From the NCBI GenBank assembly GCA_963933885.1, contig CAWVWF010000040.1, positions 1 through 20,474 on the forward strand: a stretch of 20,474 nt of DNA, in the 5' to 3' direction. Shown here piece by piece: positions 7,330 through 14,168 of this stretch (within the stretch, counting starts at the first letter, position 1; every line of letters starts with the position of its first letter). Below the pieces are notes generated by a model. It searched no databases. It was not told the origin of the DNA and saw only the letters and a program-made list of their open reading frames with translations. The DNA comes from CAWVWF01 sp963933885 (GTDB taxonomy: Bacteria; Bacteroidota; Bacteroidia; Flavobacteriales_C; GCA-002722245). The position numbers and the translations under genes are program-made.

Positions 7330-7740
7330 ATGAAAAAGTCACTAACAGTAGTTTTATCAGCAATCGTATTATTTTTCACATCATGTGAAGGAACTCCAAA
7401 GAAGGAAGTAAATGTTGTAGGAGATTGGAAATTCGAACAGTTTGTTGAAGGAACAGAAAAATTAAGTCCACAAGCAAATGCAATGGTTAGTTCAATAGTA
7501 TCAATATTTAAAGATTGTAAAGTGAACTATAAAGCTGATGGAACAGTTTCAATGACGAGTCCAGTTGTAGGAAGTAAGTCTGGAACTTATACTGTAGCAA
7601 ATGGAAAACTTGATCAGCAAATGGGTAAAGGAACTCAGTTTATCTTAAACGTTAAGAATGATAAAGAGAAGTTGGTTATTTTATTAAATGAAGAGGATAC
7701 ACCAAGTAGTGGGAAGATTTTATTGGTACCAGTGAAATAA
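7330..7740 (+). CDS. Small lipocalin-like lipoprotein
   Basis: This is an exported lipoprotein of 136 residues. The signal peptide MKKSLTVVLSAIVLFFTSC ends in a plausible lipobox with the lipidated cysteine at residue 19 (FTSC-EG). The mature part has the strand pattern of the lipocalin-like proteins common in Bacteroidota: VGDWKFEQF near residue 30, a helix (SPQANAMVSSIVSIF), then alternating strands through GTVSMTS, KSGTYTVANGKL and QFILNVKNDKEKLVILL. No ligand or enzyme function can be read off. A strong terminator starts 21 bases after the stop. A degenerate second copy of its 3' end lies at 7943–7987, so the gene was probably once duplicated in tandem. Confidence 0.82.
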   Translation: MKKSLTVVLSAIVLFFTSCEGTPKKEVNVVGDWKFEQFVEGTEKLSPQANAMVSSIVSIFKDCKVNYKADGTVSMTSPVVGSKSGTYTVANGKLDQQMGKGTQFILNVKNDKEKLVILLNEEDTPSSGKILLVPVK

Positions 7741-7761
7741 TTTGTACTCGAAACTAATATT

Positions 7762-7799
7762 AAAAAGCGATTTAACTCTTATGTTAGATCGCTTTTTTT
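7762..7799 (+). terminator. Rho-independent terminator after the lipoprotein gene
   Basis: AAAAAGCGATTTAAC (7762–7776) pairs with GTTAGATCGCTTTTT (7783–7797) around the loop TCTTAT: 15 pairs with one G-T. The T run continues to 7799. It begins 21 bases after the stop of the lipoprotein gene and closes the plus-strand unit that began at murF-alr. Confidence 0.9.
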
Positions 7800-7826
7800 G
7801 GCTCTTGTAATTTTAAATTCAGTACG

Positions 7827-7916
7827 TTGTAGGGGTGCCTCTTGTGGGTACCCGAAACACAGCTCGTCACATTTACACTACTAGGCGTCGGGTACCCACA
7901 AGAGGCACTCCTACAA
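7827..7916. repeat. REPIN-like inverted repeat, two 29-bp arms
   Basis: The arms at 7827–7855 and 7888–7916 are inverted copies that agree at 28 of 29 positions; the one difference would be a G-U pair in RNA. A 32-base spacer separates them. Each arm is itself nearly palindromic (GGGTGCC, then GGTACCC after a 7-base loop), which is the nested layout of REP doublets (REPINs). The GTAGGGGTGCC type of sequence resembles REP families I know from other genomes, from memory and without a search. A terminator role is unlikely because the real terminator lies just upstream and no T run follows. Confidence 0.75.
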
Positions 7917-7942
7917 AACAACAAATGATTTTTAGATGTTAA

Positions 7943-7987
7943 GAATGGCCAAGTACAGGAAAGATTTTATTAGTACCTGCAAAATAA
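7943..7987 (+). pseudogene. Remnant of a duplicated lipoprotein 3' end
   Basis: The frame 7943–7987 reads EWPSTGKILLVPAK and a TAA stop. The intact lipoprotein ends EDTPSSGKILLVPVK and a TAA stop. The DNA agrees over the same stretch, with CCAAGTA, AAGATTTTATT, GTACC and AAATAA shared in the same order and spacing. An in-frame TAA just before it (7940–7942) shows that the copy is dead. The rest of the copy is missing; the palindrome lies where it should be. Best read as a decayed tandem duplicate. Confidence 0.7.
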
Positions 7988-8062
7988 AAATTCAGTAAAC
8001 CTGTATCTTTTAGGGATCGTTTGCATTACATCTGTACATTGTACGCGCCTTAAAACCTTAAC

Positions 8063-9613
8063 ATGTACAGATTTAGCCTATTTCTTATAATGTTTTTGCC
8101 AAGTTATGCCTTCTCGCAATTAACTTGTGATATTGCTGTATCCAACGATACGGCAATTTGCAATTCTGGATCTTTTGGAATTGAAGTTACTGGAGATTTG
8201 TATGATGTACGATGGTCTCCAGCAACAGGTTTAAGTGATGATGCGATTCCAAATCCTATTGCTACAATTAACAATTCCATCACATATATTGTTACCAATA
8301 AGATGGTAACGACAAACATCTTAATCAACGGTGATTTCGATGCTGGAAGTACCGGTTTTACGAATGACTATGTTGTTGATTGTCCAAATGACAAATACGG
8401 ACCTGATGTTGGAACTTGGAAAGAAGGTGCACCAAATGATGGCCAGTACTGTGTTGTTCCAGCTACAAGTTTCGCCTTTGCTTTAGGAGGATGGCAAGCA
8501 TGTGCCGACCATACTGGAACTGGAGGGAACTTGATGTATGTAAATGGTGATATTACAAAGGATGCTAAAATATGGTGTCAAACAGTAGCTGTTACTCCAA
8601 ATACAGATTATCAATTTTCAACATGGATTACGAGTGTGTATGACGGAAACCCTGCTCAATTGGCATTTAGTATCAATGGGAATGTTCTAGGAAGTCCTTT
8701 TACGGCGATTAAAAACACCTGTCAGTGGAGTGAGTTTTTCGAAATATGGGATTCAAATATAAATACGAGTGCTCAGATTTGTATTGTAAATCAAAACACG
8801 GTGAGTAATGGGAATGACTTCGCATTGGATGATATTACGTTTCAAAAAGTTTGTGTTGCTACCGATTCTGTGGAGATAATAGTAAATCCTGGTTTAACAG
8901 TTAATCTTGGAGATGATCAATCAATTTGCCCTGGAGATAGTGTTGTTGTTAATTCTGGATTTCCAGACACAGAAACTCATGCATGGAATTCGAGTTCTAC
9001 AGATAATGAGATAACGATTGATAAATCTGGAAGATATACTGTTAGTGTAGTAGGAAGTAATGGTTGTATAGGAATGGATACAATTAATATTAATGATATT
9101 GATACGCCGTTTGCACGTTTACCAGATGATTTCACGGCATGTTTTGCAATTGATAAAGCTGTTGAGATAAAGGCTCAAGATCAAGCTGTAAATTACATTT
9201 GGTCAACAGGAGAAACTAACAAATCAATATTAATTAGTGAGCCAGGGACCTATGTTGTTGGGCTTAGCAACACGGTTAGTTGTGCTTCTTCTGATACAAT
9301 TATAGTTTCTGAATTGTGCAACGCTTCATACCTCTATATCCCGAATACATTCACCCCAAACAATGATGGTAACAATGATGTCTTCTATGTTTTGGGAGAG
9401 AATTTATTTGAATTTAACCTTAAGATCTATAATAGATGGGGAGAGTTTTTGTTCGAAACAGATCAACTCATGCAAGGGTGGAATGGGAGATATTTAAATC
9501 ATGAAGTAGCATCAGGAGTTTATGTTTATTCTGTAATGTATAAGGGTATTTCTCCAATTAATAATAAGGAAGAAAAGGTGACTAAAATTGGTCACATTAA
9601 TCTAATTAGATAA
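8063..9613 (+). CDS. Secreted T9SS type-B cargo protein
   Basis: This is an extracellular or cell-surface protein of 516 residues exported by the type IX secretion system. In order: a signal peptide (1–18, ending AFS before QLTCD); a short Ig-like segment containing YDVRWSPATGLSDD; a carbohydrate-binding-like jelly roll at about 83–262, starting NILINGDFDAGSTGF and ending NDFALDDITF, as in many CBM-like modules; two PKD/Ig-like domains at about 275–345 (LGDDQSICPGDSV, then GRYTVSVVGSNGC) and 350–418 (IWSTGETNKSI, GTYVVG); and a gliding-motility-type C-terminal sorting domain at about 423–516 (YIPNTFTPNNDGNNDVF, LKIYNRWGE, WNGRY, ASGVYVYSV). That last domain is the type-B T9SS signal. No catalytic domain is seen, so adhesion or sugar binding is the likely job (inference). 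It is followed 21 bases later by a glycosidase-like gene. Confidence 0.9.
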   Translation: MYRFSLFLIMFLPSYAFSQLTCDIAVSNDTAICNSGSFGIEVTGDLYDVRWSPATGLSDDAIPNPIATINNSITYIVTNKMVTTNILINGDFDAGSTGFTNDYVVDCPNDKYGPDVGTWKEGAPNDGQYCVVPATSFAFALGGWQACADHTGTGGNLMYVNGDITKDAKIWCQTVAVTPNTDYQFSTWITSVYDGNPAQLAFSINGNVLGSPFTAIKNTCQWSEFFEIWDSNINTSAQICIVNQNTVSNGNDFALDDITFQKVCVATDSVEIIVNPGLTVNLGDDQSICPGDSVVVNSGFPDTETHAWNSSSTDNEITIDKSGRYTVSVVGSNGCIGMDTININDIDTPFARLPDDFTACFAIDKAVEIKAQDQAVNYIWSTGETNKSILISEPGTYVVGLSNTVSCASSDTIIVSELCNASYLYIPNTFTPNNDGNNDVFYVLGENLFEFNLKIYNRWGEFLFETDQLMQGWNGRYLNHEVASGVYVYSVMYKGISPINNKEEKVTKIGHINLIR

Positions 9614-9634
9614 TTTCATAGGAAATTGTTTAAC

Positions 9635-10357
9635 ATGTCTATTTCTCAAAAAGTATTCACTTCTTTCATTGCCATCTGTGTAATCGGTTTTTTGTCATTT
9701 ACTTTAAATCAAAAGAGTGCAGTACTATCGCATATAGTTGATCTTGAAAAGCAAGATTTGAAGCTATATTGGAAGAATGATGACGGTAAGATCCTGAAGA
9801 GTTTCGGGAAATTGGATTCATGGTTAAAATCTAAAAATGAGAAATTGATTTTTGCGATGAATGCAGGAATGTATAAAACAGATCATTCAGCTTTAGGATT
9901 GTACATAGAGAACGGTAAGACTTTATCTAAAATAAACACGAAAGAAAGTGGATATGGGAATTTCTATATGCAACCAAATGGGATTTTTTATATCACAGAT
10001 AGTAATAAGGCTGTAGTTTGTAAAACACCAGACTTTAAAAGCGAAGGTGTTAAATACGCAACACAGTCAGGTCCAATGTTGTTGATTGATGGGGAGATTC
10101 ATGACAAGTTTATGGATGGTTCAAAAAATCTAAATATTAGAAACGGTGTAGGGATTTTACCAAATGGTTCTATCGTTTTCGGAATGTCTAAAGACATGAT
10201 TAACTTTTATGATTTTGCTTCCTACTTTAAATCATTAGGATGTAAAAACGTATTGTATTTAGATGGATTCGTATCCAAAACATATCTACCATCTCAAGGC
10301 TATAATGAACTTAAAGGTAATTTCGGAGTGATTATAGGTGAAATTGAAAAACAATAA
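9635..10357 (+). CDS. Phosphodiester glycosidase-family exported protein
   Basis: This is a protein of the phosphodiester glycosidase (NAGPA-like) family, known from the enzyme that uncovers mannose-6-phosphate and from bacterial exported relatives that may remove sugars linked by phosphodiester bonds. Its own substrate is unknown. Family landmarks with the ATG at 9635 (240 residues): FAMNAGMY (73–80), SALGLYIENG, MQPNGIFYI (112–120), ATQSGPMLLIDG (142–153), IRNGVGILPNG (168–178) and LYLDGFVSKTYLP (207–219). The N-terminal hydrophobic segment (residues 8–24) is a signal anchor or signal peptide. The frame could start at a TTG nine bases upstream, but the ATG is preferred. A short palindrome, AATTTC-ATAG-GAAATT (9612–9627), covers the stop of the preceding T9SS gene. 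Envelope or surface-glycan processing is inferred from family and export. Confidence 0.85.
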   Translation: MSISQKVFTSFIAICVIGFLSFTLNQKSAVLSHIVDLEKQDLKLYWKNDDGKILKSFGKLDSWLKSKNEKLIFAMNAGMYKTDHSALGLYIENGKTLSKINTKESGYGNFYMQPNGIFYITDSNKAVVCKTPDFKSEGVKYATQSGPMLLIDGEIHDKFMDGSKNLNIRNGVGILPNGSIVFGMSKDMINFYDFASYFKSLGCKNVLYLDGFVSKTYLPSQGYNELKGNFGVIIGEIEKQ

Positions 10358-10381
10358 TTTTCTTCTTGAGCAGTAATTAAG

Positions 10382-10389
10382 TAGTTTTG
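10382..10389 (+). promoter_or_regulatory. Putative -7 box and ribosome site of the GT4 gene
   Basis: TAGTTTTG matches TAnnTTTG fully and lies 23 bases before the ATG at 10413. It sits inside an imperfect inverted repeat (CTTGAGCA at 10365–10372, TGCTTAAG at 10388–10395). GAAGGAG at 10401–10407 is one of the few good Shine-Dalgarno sequences in the window and supports the start chosen. No good -33 element is seen. Confidence 0.45.
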
Positions 10390-10412
10390 CTTAAGATTTC
10401 GAAGGAGTAATT

Positions 10413-11519
10413 ATGAGTAACAAAGCCATCAGTGTATTACATGTTTCCACGCCTAAAAGCTGGAGAGGAGGTGAGCAACAATTGGCGTACTTATATGAAG
10501 AGCTTCAATCAAAAAATGTCACTCAATTTATTCTTTGTAGAAAAGGAGGAGAGCTAGCCATTAAGGGTAAAGCTAAGGGTTGGAATATCATTGAGAGCGA
10601 AAAGATCACAGCAATCGATATTAACTTTGCTCGTAAAATCAAAGTGATTTGTAAAGCGCATAACATTGATTTAGTACATACGCACGATTCACATGCACAT
10701 TCGTTTGCAATATTATCAGCTACACTTTGGGGAAATAAAACACCTATAGTTGTTAGTCGCCGAGTTGATTTTGCTATTAAACCAACTTGGTTTTCAAAGT
10801 ATAAATACAATCACCCATTGGTGAAAAGGATTCTTTGCGTTTCGAATGCGATTAAGGAAATTACAGCTCCGGACATAATAGACCAATCTGTTTTAAAAAC
10901 AGTGCATTCTGGAATTGACCTTTCTAGGTTTAAGGATTCTAACAAAGACTCCAATATTTTAAGAAAGGAATTTAACATTGCTCCTGATACAAAAATCATT
11001 GGTAATGTTGCTGCGTTAGCACCACATAAAGACTATTATACCTTTGTTGATACAGTTGAAATTTTAATAAAGGAGGATAAGAATTACCATTTTTTCATCA
11101 TAGGAACTGGTCCATTAGAGCAAGAGATAAAAGCATATGTAGATAGCAAAAATCTAAATAAGCAGATCACATTTACTGGCTTCAGAAGTGACATTCCCCA
11201 AGTTTTACCAGAACTAGACGTTTTCCTAATTACTAGTGAAACAGAAGGTTTAGGAACAAGTGTGATAGATGCATTTGTTTGTAAAGTTCCAGTTGTTGCT
11301 ACGAAGGCTGGAGGAATTCCAGAACTTGTAAAACATAAAGAAACTGGGTTCTTGGCAGAAGTGAAAGACGCTAAAGTTTTAGCTGAACATGTTAACCTAC
11401 TTTTTTCAGGTTCCATAGATCTAGAAGCGATCGTTGCAAATCAACAAGACTTATTAAAACAGTTTACTAGAGAAGCTACCGCTGAAAAGTCATTAAAAGA
11501 GTATTATTCGATCTTGTAA
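10413..11519 (+). CDS. Family 4 glycosyltransferase (GT-B)
   Basis: This is a cytoplasmic retaining glycosyltransferase of the GT4 type that transfers a sugar from a nucleotide donor, probably to a lipopolysaccharide or other surface polysaccharide. The 368 residues form two Rossmann lobes. The N-terminal lobe has SWRGGEQQLAYL (16–27) and the acceptor-side HTHDSHAH (89–96). The hinge contains VHSGIDLSRF (164–173). The C-terminal lobe has FIIGTGPLE (228–236), TGFRSDIPQVL and the donor motif TEGLGTSVIDAF (277–288), followed by ATKAGGIPELV. The usual E-x7-E motif is E278-x7-D286, a conservative change. It is probably the first gene of a run with DUF502 and the coiled-coil protein. Family certain; acceptor and sugar unknown. 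Confidence 0.92.
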   Translation: MSNKAISVLHVSTPKSWRGGEQQLAYLYEELQSKNVTQFILCRKGGELAIKGKAKGWNIIESEKITAIDINFARKIKVICKAHNIDLVHTHDSHAHSFAILSATLWGNKTPIVVSRRVDFAIKPTWFSKYKYNHPLVKRILCVSNAIKEITAPDIIDQSVLKTVHSGIDLSRFKDSNKDSNILRKEFNIAPDTKIIGNVAALAPHKDYYTFVDTVEILIKEDKNYHFFIIGTGPLEQEIKAYVDSKNLNKQITFTGFRSDIPQVLPELDVFLITSETEGLGTSVIDAFVCKVPVVATKAGGIPELVKHKETGFLAEVKDAKVLAEHVNLLFSGSIDLEAIVANQQDLLKQFTREATAEKSLKEYYSIL

Positions 11520-11543
11520 TTTCATTTGCCCCAAATCTTTAGT

Positions 11544-11551
11544 TATATTTA
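11544..11551 (+). promoter_or_regulatory. Possible -7 box just before the DUF502 gene
   Basis: TATATTTA matches the TAnnTTTG box at 7 of 8 positions and ends six bases before the ATG at 11558. TTTG at 11525–11528 lies only 15 bases upstream, shorter than usual for a -33 partner. The match may be chance in AT-rich DNA; it is recorded because murF-alr and riboflavin synthase show the same close spacing. Confidence 0.3.
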
Positions 11552-11557
11552 ATTATC

Positions 11558-12160
11558 ATGCGTAATCTAGTCAAATACTTACTTCAAGGTGTCCTGTTAA
11601 TAGCCCCATTGGCATTAACAATACTTATTCTTGTAAAGACGTTTACATTTTTAGATTCGCTTTTACCGAAGACTGTTGTTATATATAATAACCTAACATT
11701 AGGAGATCTTCCAGGTGTAGGACTTTTGACATTGCTTTTAATTTTACTATTTGCCGGATTTATAGGGAGTACTTTTATCGCAAGTCCGATTCAAAATTAC
11801 TTTCAAAAATTATTAGAAAAAGCCCCATTAATCAAGGTAGTTTATGGCGCTGTAAAAGACATACTAGGTGCTTTTGTTGGGAATAAAAAGAAGTTTACAA
11901 ATCCAGTTTTAATAAAAGAGAGTGAGCATTCTAATCTAAATAGGATTGGGTTTGTTACACAAAGAGATTTAAGTAATTTAGGAATTGAAGAAGGATACAC
12001 AAGTGTATATATTCCTCATTCTTATGCTATTTCAGGGATGTTATTTATCGTTGAAAATCAATATATCAAACCACTTGATGTTGCTTCAGGGGATGCGATG
12101 AAATTTATAATTTCAGGTGGTGTATTAAATAAAAAACAGGGGAATGAAAAAAGTAATTAG
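11558..12160 (+). CDS. DUF502 integral membrane protein
   Basis: This is an inner-membrane protein of 200 residues in the DUF502 family, whose biochemical role is not established. Two transmembrane helices are plain: about residues 7–30 (YLLQGVLLIAPLALTILILV) and 52–75 (GVGLLTLLLILLFAGFIGSTF), separated by a short loop containing the family GDLPGVG turn. A conserved cytosolic region follows, with KAPLIKVVYGAVKDI (88–102), RIGFVTQRDL and YTSVYIPHSYAISGM, typical of the family. The last 17 bases overlap the start of the next gene in another frame, so the two are probably co-translated. It lies 38 bases after the GT4 gene. The family call is secure. Confidence 0.9.
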   Translation: MRNLVKYLLQGVLLIAPLALTILILVKTFTFLDSLLPKTVVIYNNLTLGDLPGVGLLTLLLILLFAGFIGSTFIASPIQNYFQKLLEKAPLIKVVYGAVKDILGAFVGNKKKFTNPVLIKESEHSNLNRIGFVTQRDLSNLGIEEGYTSVYIPHSYAISGMLFIVENQYIKPLDVASGDAMKFIISGGVLNKKQGNEKSN

Positions 12161-12806
12161 TGTAATTGTAGGGTTGGTTTTTGCTATGTCAGTACAAGCA
12201 GGAACAGTGGTGGTGGTTGAAGGAACTGCAAAGATTGCTGAAGGGAGTAATAACGCTTTAAGTGTTATTATCTATGAAACAGATTTTGAAGAGGTTTTAA
12301 AAGCTTGGAAAAAGGAAATGAAAGACACCAAAGCAAAGGTGAAGAAGAGTAAGGGTGAAATATTTGCTGATAATGCAGTTATAAAAAAGTTGGGAGATCA
12401 TCCAATGGATATTTATGCAAGAACTGAAAAGATAACGGGAGGTTCAAAATTGATTATCGGTGTAAACCTCGGAGGTGCTTTTTTGAATTCAAGTGATCAT
12501 AAAGAGAAGTACGAAGCTTTTGCCAAGTTTGTAAAAGAATTTGCGGAAACTCAAATAAAAGAATCTATTCAAGAACAAGTTAAAGCTGCTGAGAAAGAAT
12601 TAAAGGATAGAGAAAAAGCACAGGAAAAATTGGTGAAGGACAAGGAAGACTTGAAAGGTAAGATTGAAGGTTTTAAGAGCAATATAAAAGATGCTGAAGG
12701 GAAGATTTCTACAAATGAAAACGACCAAGCTTCACAGAAAAAAAGTATTGAAGAGCAAAAAAAAGCTGTTGAAGCTGTAAAAGCAAAAGAGGCTAAATTT
12801 CTTTAA
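12144..12806 (+). CDS. Periplasmic coiled-coil protein of unknown function
   Basis: Unrecognised exported protein of 220 residues. A signal peptide is clear (MKKVISVIVGLVFAMSVQAG, cleavage near residues 19–20). A small domain with strands follows (TVVVVEGTAKI, ALSVIIYETDFEEVLKAWKKEM, then SKLIIGVNLGGAFL near residue 105). From about residue 120 to the end it is charged, rich in K/E/A and heptad-like (EQVKAAEKELKDREKAQEKL, later KKSIEEQKKAVEAVKAKEA), which predicts a long helix or coiled coil. Composition does not suggest a DNA-binding tail because lysine and glutamate balance. It overlaps the DUF502 gene by 17 bases, so it is probably made together with that membrane protein and may act beside it in the envelope (inference from position). 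Confidence 0.75.
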   Translation: MKKVISVIVGLVFAMSVQAGTVVVVEGTAKIAEGSNNALSVIIYETDFEEVLKAWKKEMKDTKAKVKKSKGEIFADNAVIKKLGDHPMDIYARTEKITGGSKLIIGVNLGGAFLNSSDHKEKYEAFAKFVKEFAETQIKESIQEQVKAAEKELKDREKAQEKLVKDKEDLKGKIEGFKSNIKDAEGKISTNENDQASQKKSIEEQKKAVEAVKAKEAKFL

Positions 12807-12817
12807 TTTTTAACGAG

Positions 12818-12825
12818 TAACTTTG
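12818..12825 (+). promoter_or_regulatory. Putative -7 box of riboflavin synthase (near-leaderless)
   Basis: TAACTTTG fully matches TAnnTTTG and only four bases (TATC) separate it from the ATG at 12830. If it is used, the transcript would start at or inside the start codon region. There is no room for an FMN riboswitch between the previous gene and this one. Confidence 0.45.
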
Positions 12826-12829
12826 TATC

Positions 12830-13420
12830 ATGTTTACAGGAATTATTGAAGGGTTAGGAACTCTAAATCGTATTGAAAAAGAGGGTGATAATGTGAATTT
12901 CACACTAACATCTGATTTTACAAATGAGTTGAAAATCGATCAGAGTCTAGCGCACAATGGTGTCTGTTTAACTGTTGTAAAAATTGATGGTAACGAATAC
13001 ACTGTGACTGCAATTGATGAAACACTTCAGAAAACCAATTTAGGTGGTTTGACTGTTTCCAATATTGTAAACTTAGAAAGATGCATGAAATTAGGTGATC
13101 GTTTAGATGGTCATATTGTTCAAGGTCATGTAGATCAAACGGGAAAAGTAATTGAAGTTGAAGAGTTGGACGGTAGTTGGAAGTTTACTTTCGAGTACGA
13201 TCCTTCTAAAAGTAATATCACTGTTGAGAAAGGAAGTGTTACTATTAACGGCGTTAGTTTAACTGTTGTTGATTCTGGAAAGAATACTTTTTCAGTTTGT
13301 ATCATTCCTTATACTTTTGAGCATACTAATTTTGGGCAATTTAAGGTTGGAACTCTAGTAAACCTAGAGTTTGATATTGTAGGGAAGTACCTTACTAAAT
13401 TACACGCTCAGCAAAGTTAA
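12830..13420 (+). CDS. ribE: Riboflavin synthase, alpha subunit
   Basis: This enzyme converts two molecules of 6,7-dimethyl-8-ribityllumazine into riboflavin and a pyrimidinedione, the last step of riboflavin synthesis; it is a cytoplasmic trimer. The 196 residues show the expected two lumazine-binding barrels. The first has MFTGIIEGLG at the N-terminus, SLAHNGVCLTV (39–49) and the LGDRLDGHIVQGHVD link (88–102). The second has GSVTINGVSLTVVD (136–148) and IPYTFEHTNFG (159–169). The N-terminal MFTGIIE motif is diagnostic and fixes the start. No riboflavin operon neighbours are present and no FMN riboswitch is visible; the next gene follows one base after the stop and is a glycosyltransferase, so the pair is an operon by position and not by pathway. 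Some naming schemes call this gene ribC. Confidence 0.96.
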   Translation: MFTGIIEGLGTLNRIEKEGDNVNFTLTSDFTNELKIDQSLAHNGVCLTVVKIDGNEYTVTAIDETLQKTNLGGLTVSNIVNLERCMKLGDRLDGHIVQGHVDQTGKVIEVEELDGSWKFTFEYDPSKSNITVEKGSVTINGVSLTVVDSGKNTFSVCIIPYTFEHTNFGQFKVGTLVNLEFDIVGKYLTKLHAQQS

Positions 13421-13421
13421 A

Positions 13422-14165
13422 ATGAAGTTAAGCGCTGTAATTATCACGAAAAACGAAGGGACTAATATCGAAAGGTGTTTGGTGTCTTTAGTTGGTATAG
13501 CGGATGAAATAATTGTTGTAGATTCTTTTTCTACAGATGATACTAAAACCATTTGTTTAAAACACAATTGTAGTTTTTTCGAACGAAAATTTATCGATTA
13601 TTCTGACGCGAAGAATTACGGTAATGATCAGACTTCTGGAGATTGGATTCTATCAATGGATGCAGATGAGGAGTTGTCAGAAACATTAAGAGCATCTATA
13701 TTAGAAGTGAAAGCTTCACCTGAAGAGGTTACTTATCTATTTAATAGGTTAACGAATTATTGTGGTAGTTGGATTAAGCATTGCGGATGGTATCCTGATG
13801 CGAAGACTCGTTTATGGAGGAAAGGAACTGCAAAATGGGAAGGAACTATTCATGAGAAACTGGTTTCGGAAACACCTATCAAATCTATAAAAGGAGATAT
13901 TTTACATTATTCCTATCCAAGTATTACTTTTCACCTTTCTAAAATAAATCACTTTACAGATTTCATGGCGAAGGAGATGTTGGAAAAAGGAAAGAAGGGT
14001 TCTTTGGTGAAACTGATTGTTAGCCCGCCTTTTAAGTTTATTAAAAAATATGTTTTCCAATTAGGGTTTTTGGATGGTTACGCTGGTTTTATTGTTTCAA
14101 CTATGGCTGCATATTATGTATTTGTGAAATATGCAAAATTGAGAAGTCTGAGTAAGAAGAACTAG
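13422..14165 (+). CDS. Family 2 glycosyltransferase, WaaE/KdtX-like
   Basis: This is a glycosyltransferase with the GT-A fold that probably adds a sugar to the lipopolysaccharide core or a related surface glycan; WaaE-like proteins transfer glucose to heptose in some enterobacteria, but the substrate here is unknown. Features: the N-terminal LSAVIITKNEGTNIERCL (3–20), the IIVVDSFSTDDT strand (30–41), the metal-binding DxD in SMDADEE (D80, D82), and RLWRKGTAKWEGTIHEKL (130–147), which is typical of the WaaE group. The C-terminus has a hydrophobic patch (FLDGYAGFIVSTMAAYYVFVKY) likely to contact the membrane. It starts one base after the riboflavin synthase stop and ends three bases before the convergent DUF3108 gene, with no terminator hairpin in between. 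Confidence 0.92.
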   Translation: MKLSAVIITKNEGTNIERCLVSLVGIADEIIVVDSFSTDDTKTICLKHNCSFFERKFIDYSDAKNYGNDQTSGDWILSMDADEELSETLRASILEVKASPEEVTYLFNRLTNYCGSWIKHCGWYPDAKTRLWRKGTAKWEGTIHEKLVSETPIKSIKGDILHYSYPSITFHLSKINHFTDFMAKEMLEKGKKGSLVKLIVSPPFKFIKKYVFQLGFLDGYAGFIVSTMAAYYVFVKYAKLRSLSKKN

Positions 14166-14168
14166 GAT

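Larger units (their letters stand above)
7800..8062. other. Gene-free stretch: palindrome, gene remnant, promoter region
   Basis: With the terminator this gap spans 322 bases. It contains the REPIN-like palindrome (7827–7916), the remnant of a lipoprotein-gene copy (7943–7987) and a 10-base direct repeat AAATTCAGTA at 7815–7824 and 7988–7997 that brackets both. The last 60 bases should carry the promoter of the gene at 8063; the nearest candidate is TACATCTG (8028–8035), one mismatch from TAnnTTTG. I saw no ORF or RNA gene. Confidence 0.6.

Noticed and set aside
9612..9627. Palindrome AATTTC-ATAG-GAAATT as a terminator of the T9SS gene
   Set aside because: Stem is only six AT-rich pairs and no T run follows.
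9626..9634. TTG start three codons before the glycosidase ATG
   Set aside because: An ATG follows directly and the TTG lies in the palindrome after the previous gene; no ribosome site supports it.
10523..11416. Minus-strand open frames opposite the GT4 gene
   Set aside because: They mirror a well-supported glycosyltransferase and have no recognisable domains of their own.
12807..12829. FMN riboswitch before riboflavin synthase
   Set aside because: Only 23 bases separate the genes, too short for the aptamer, and no aptamer motifs are seen.
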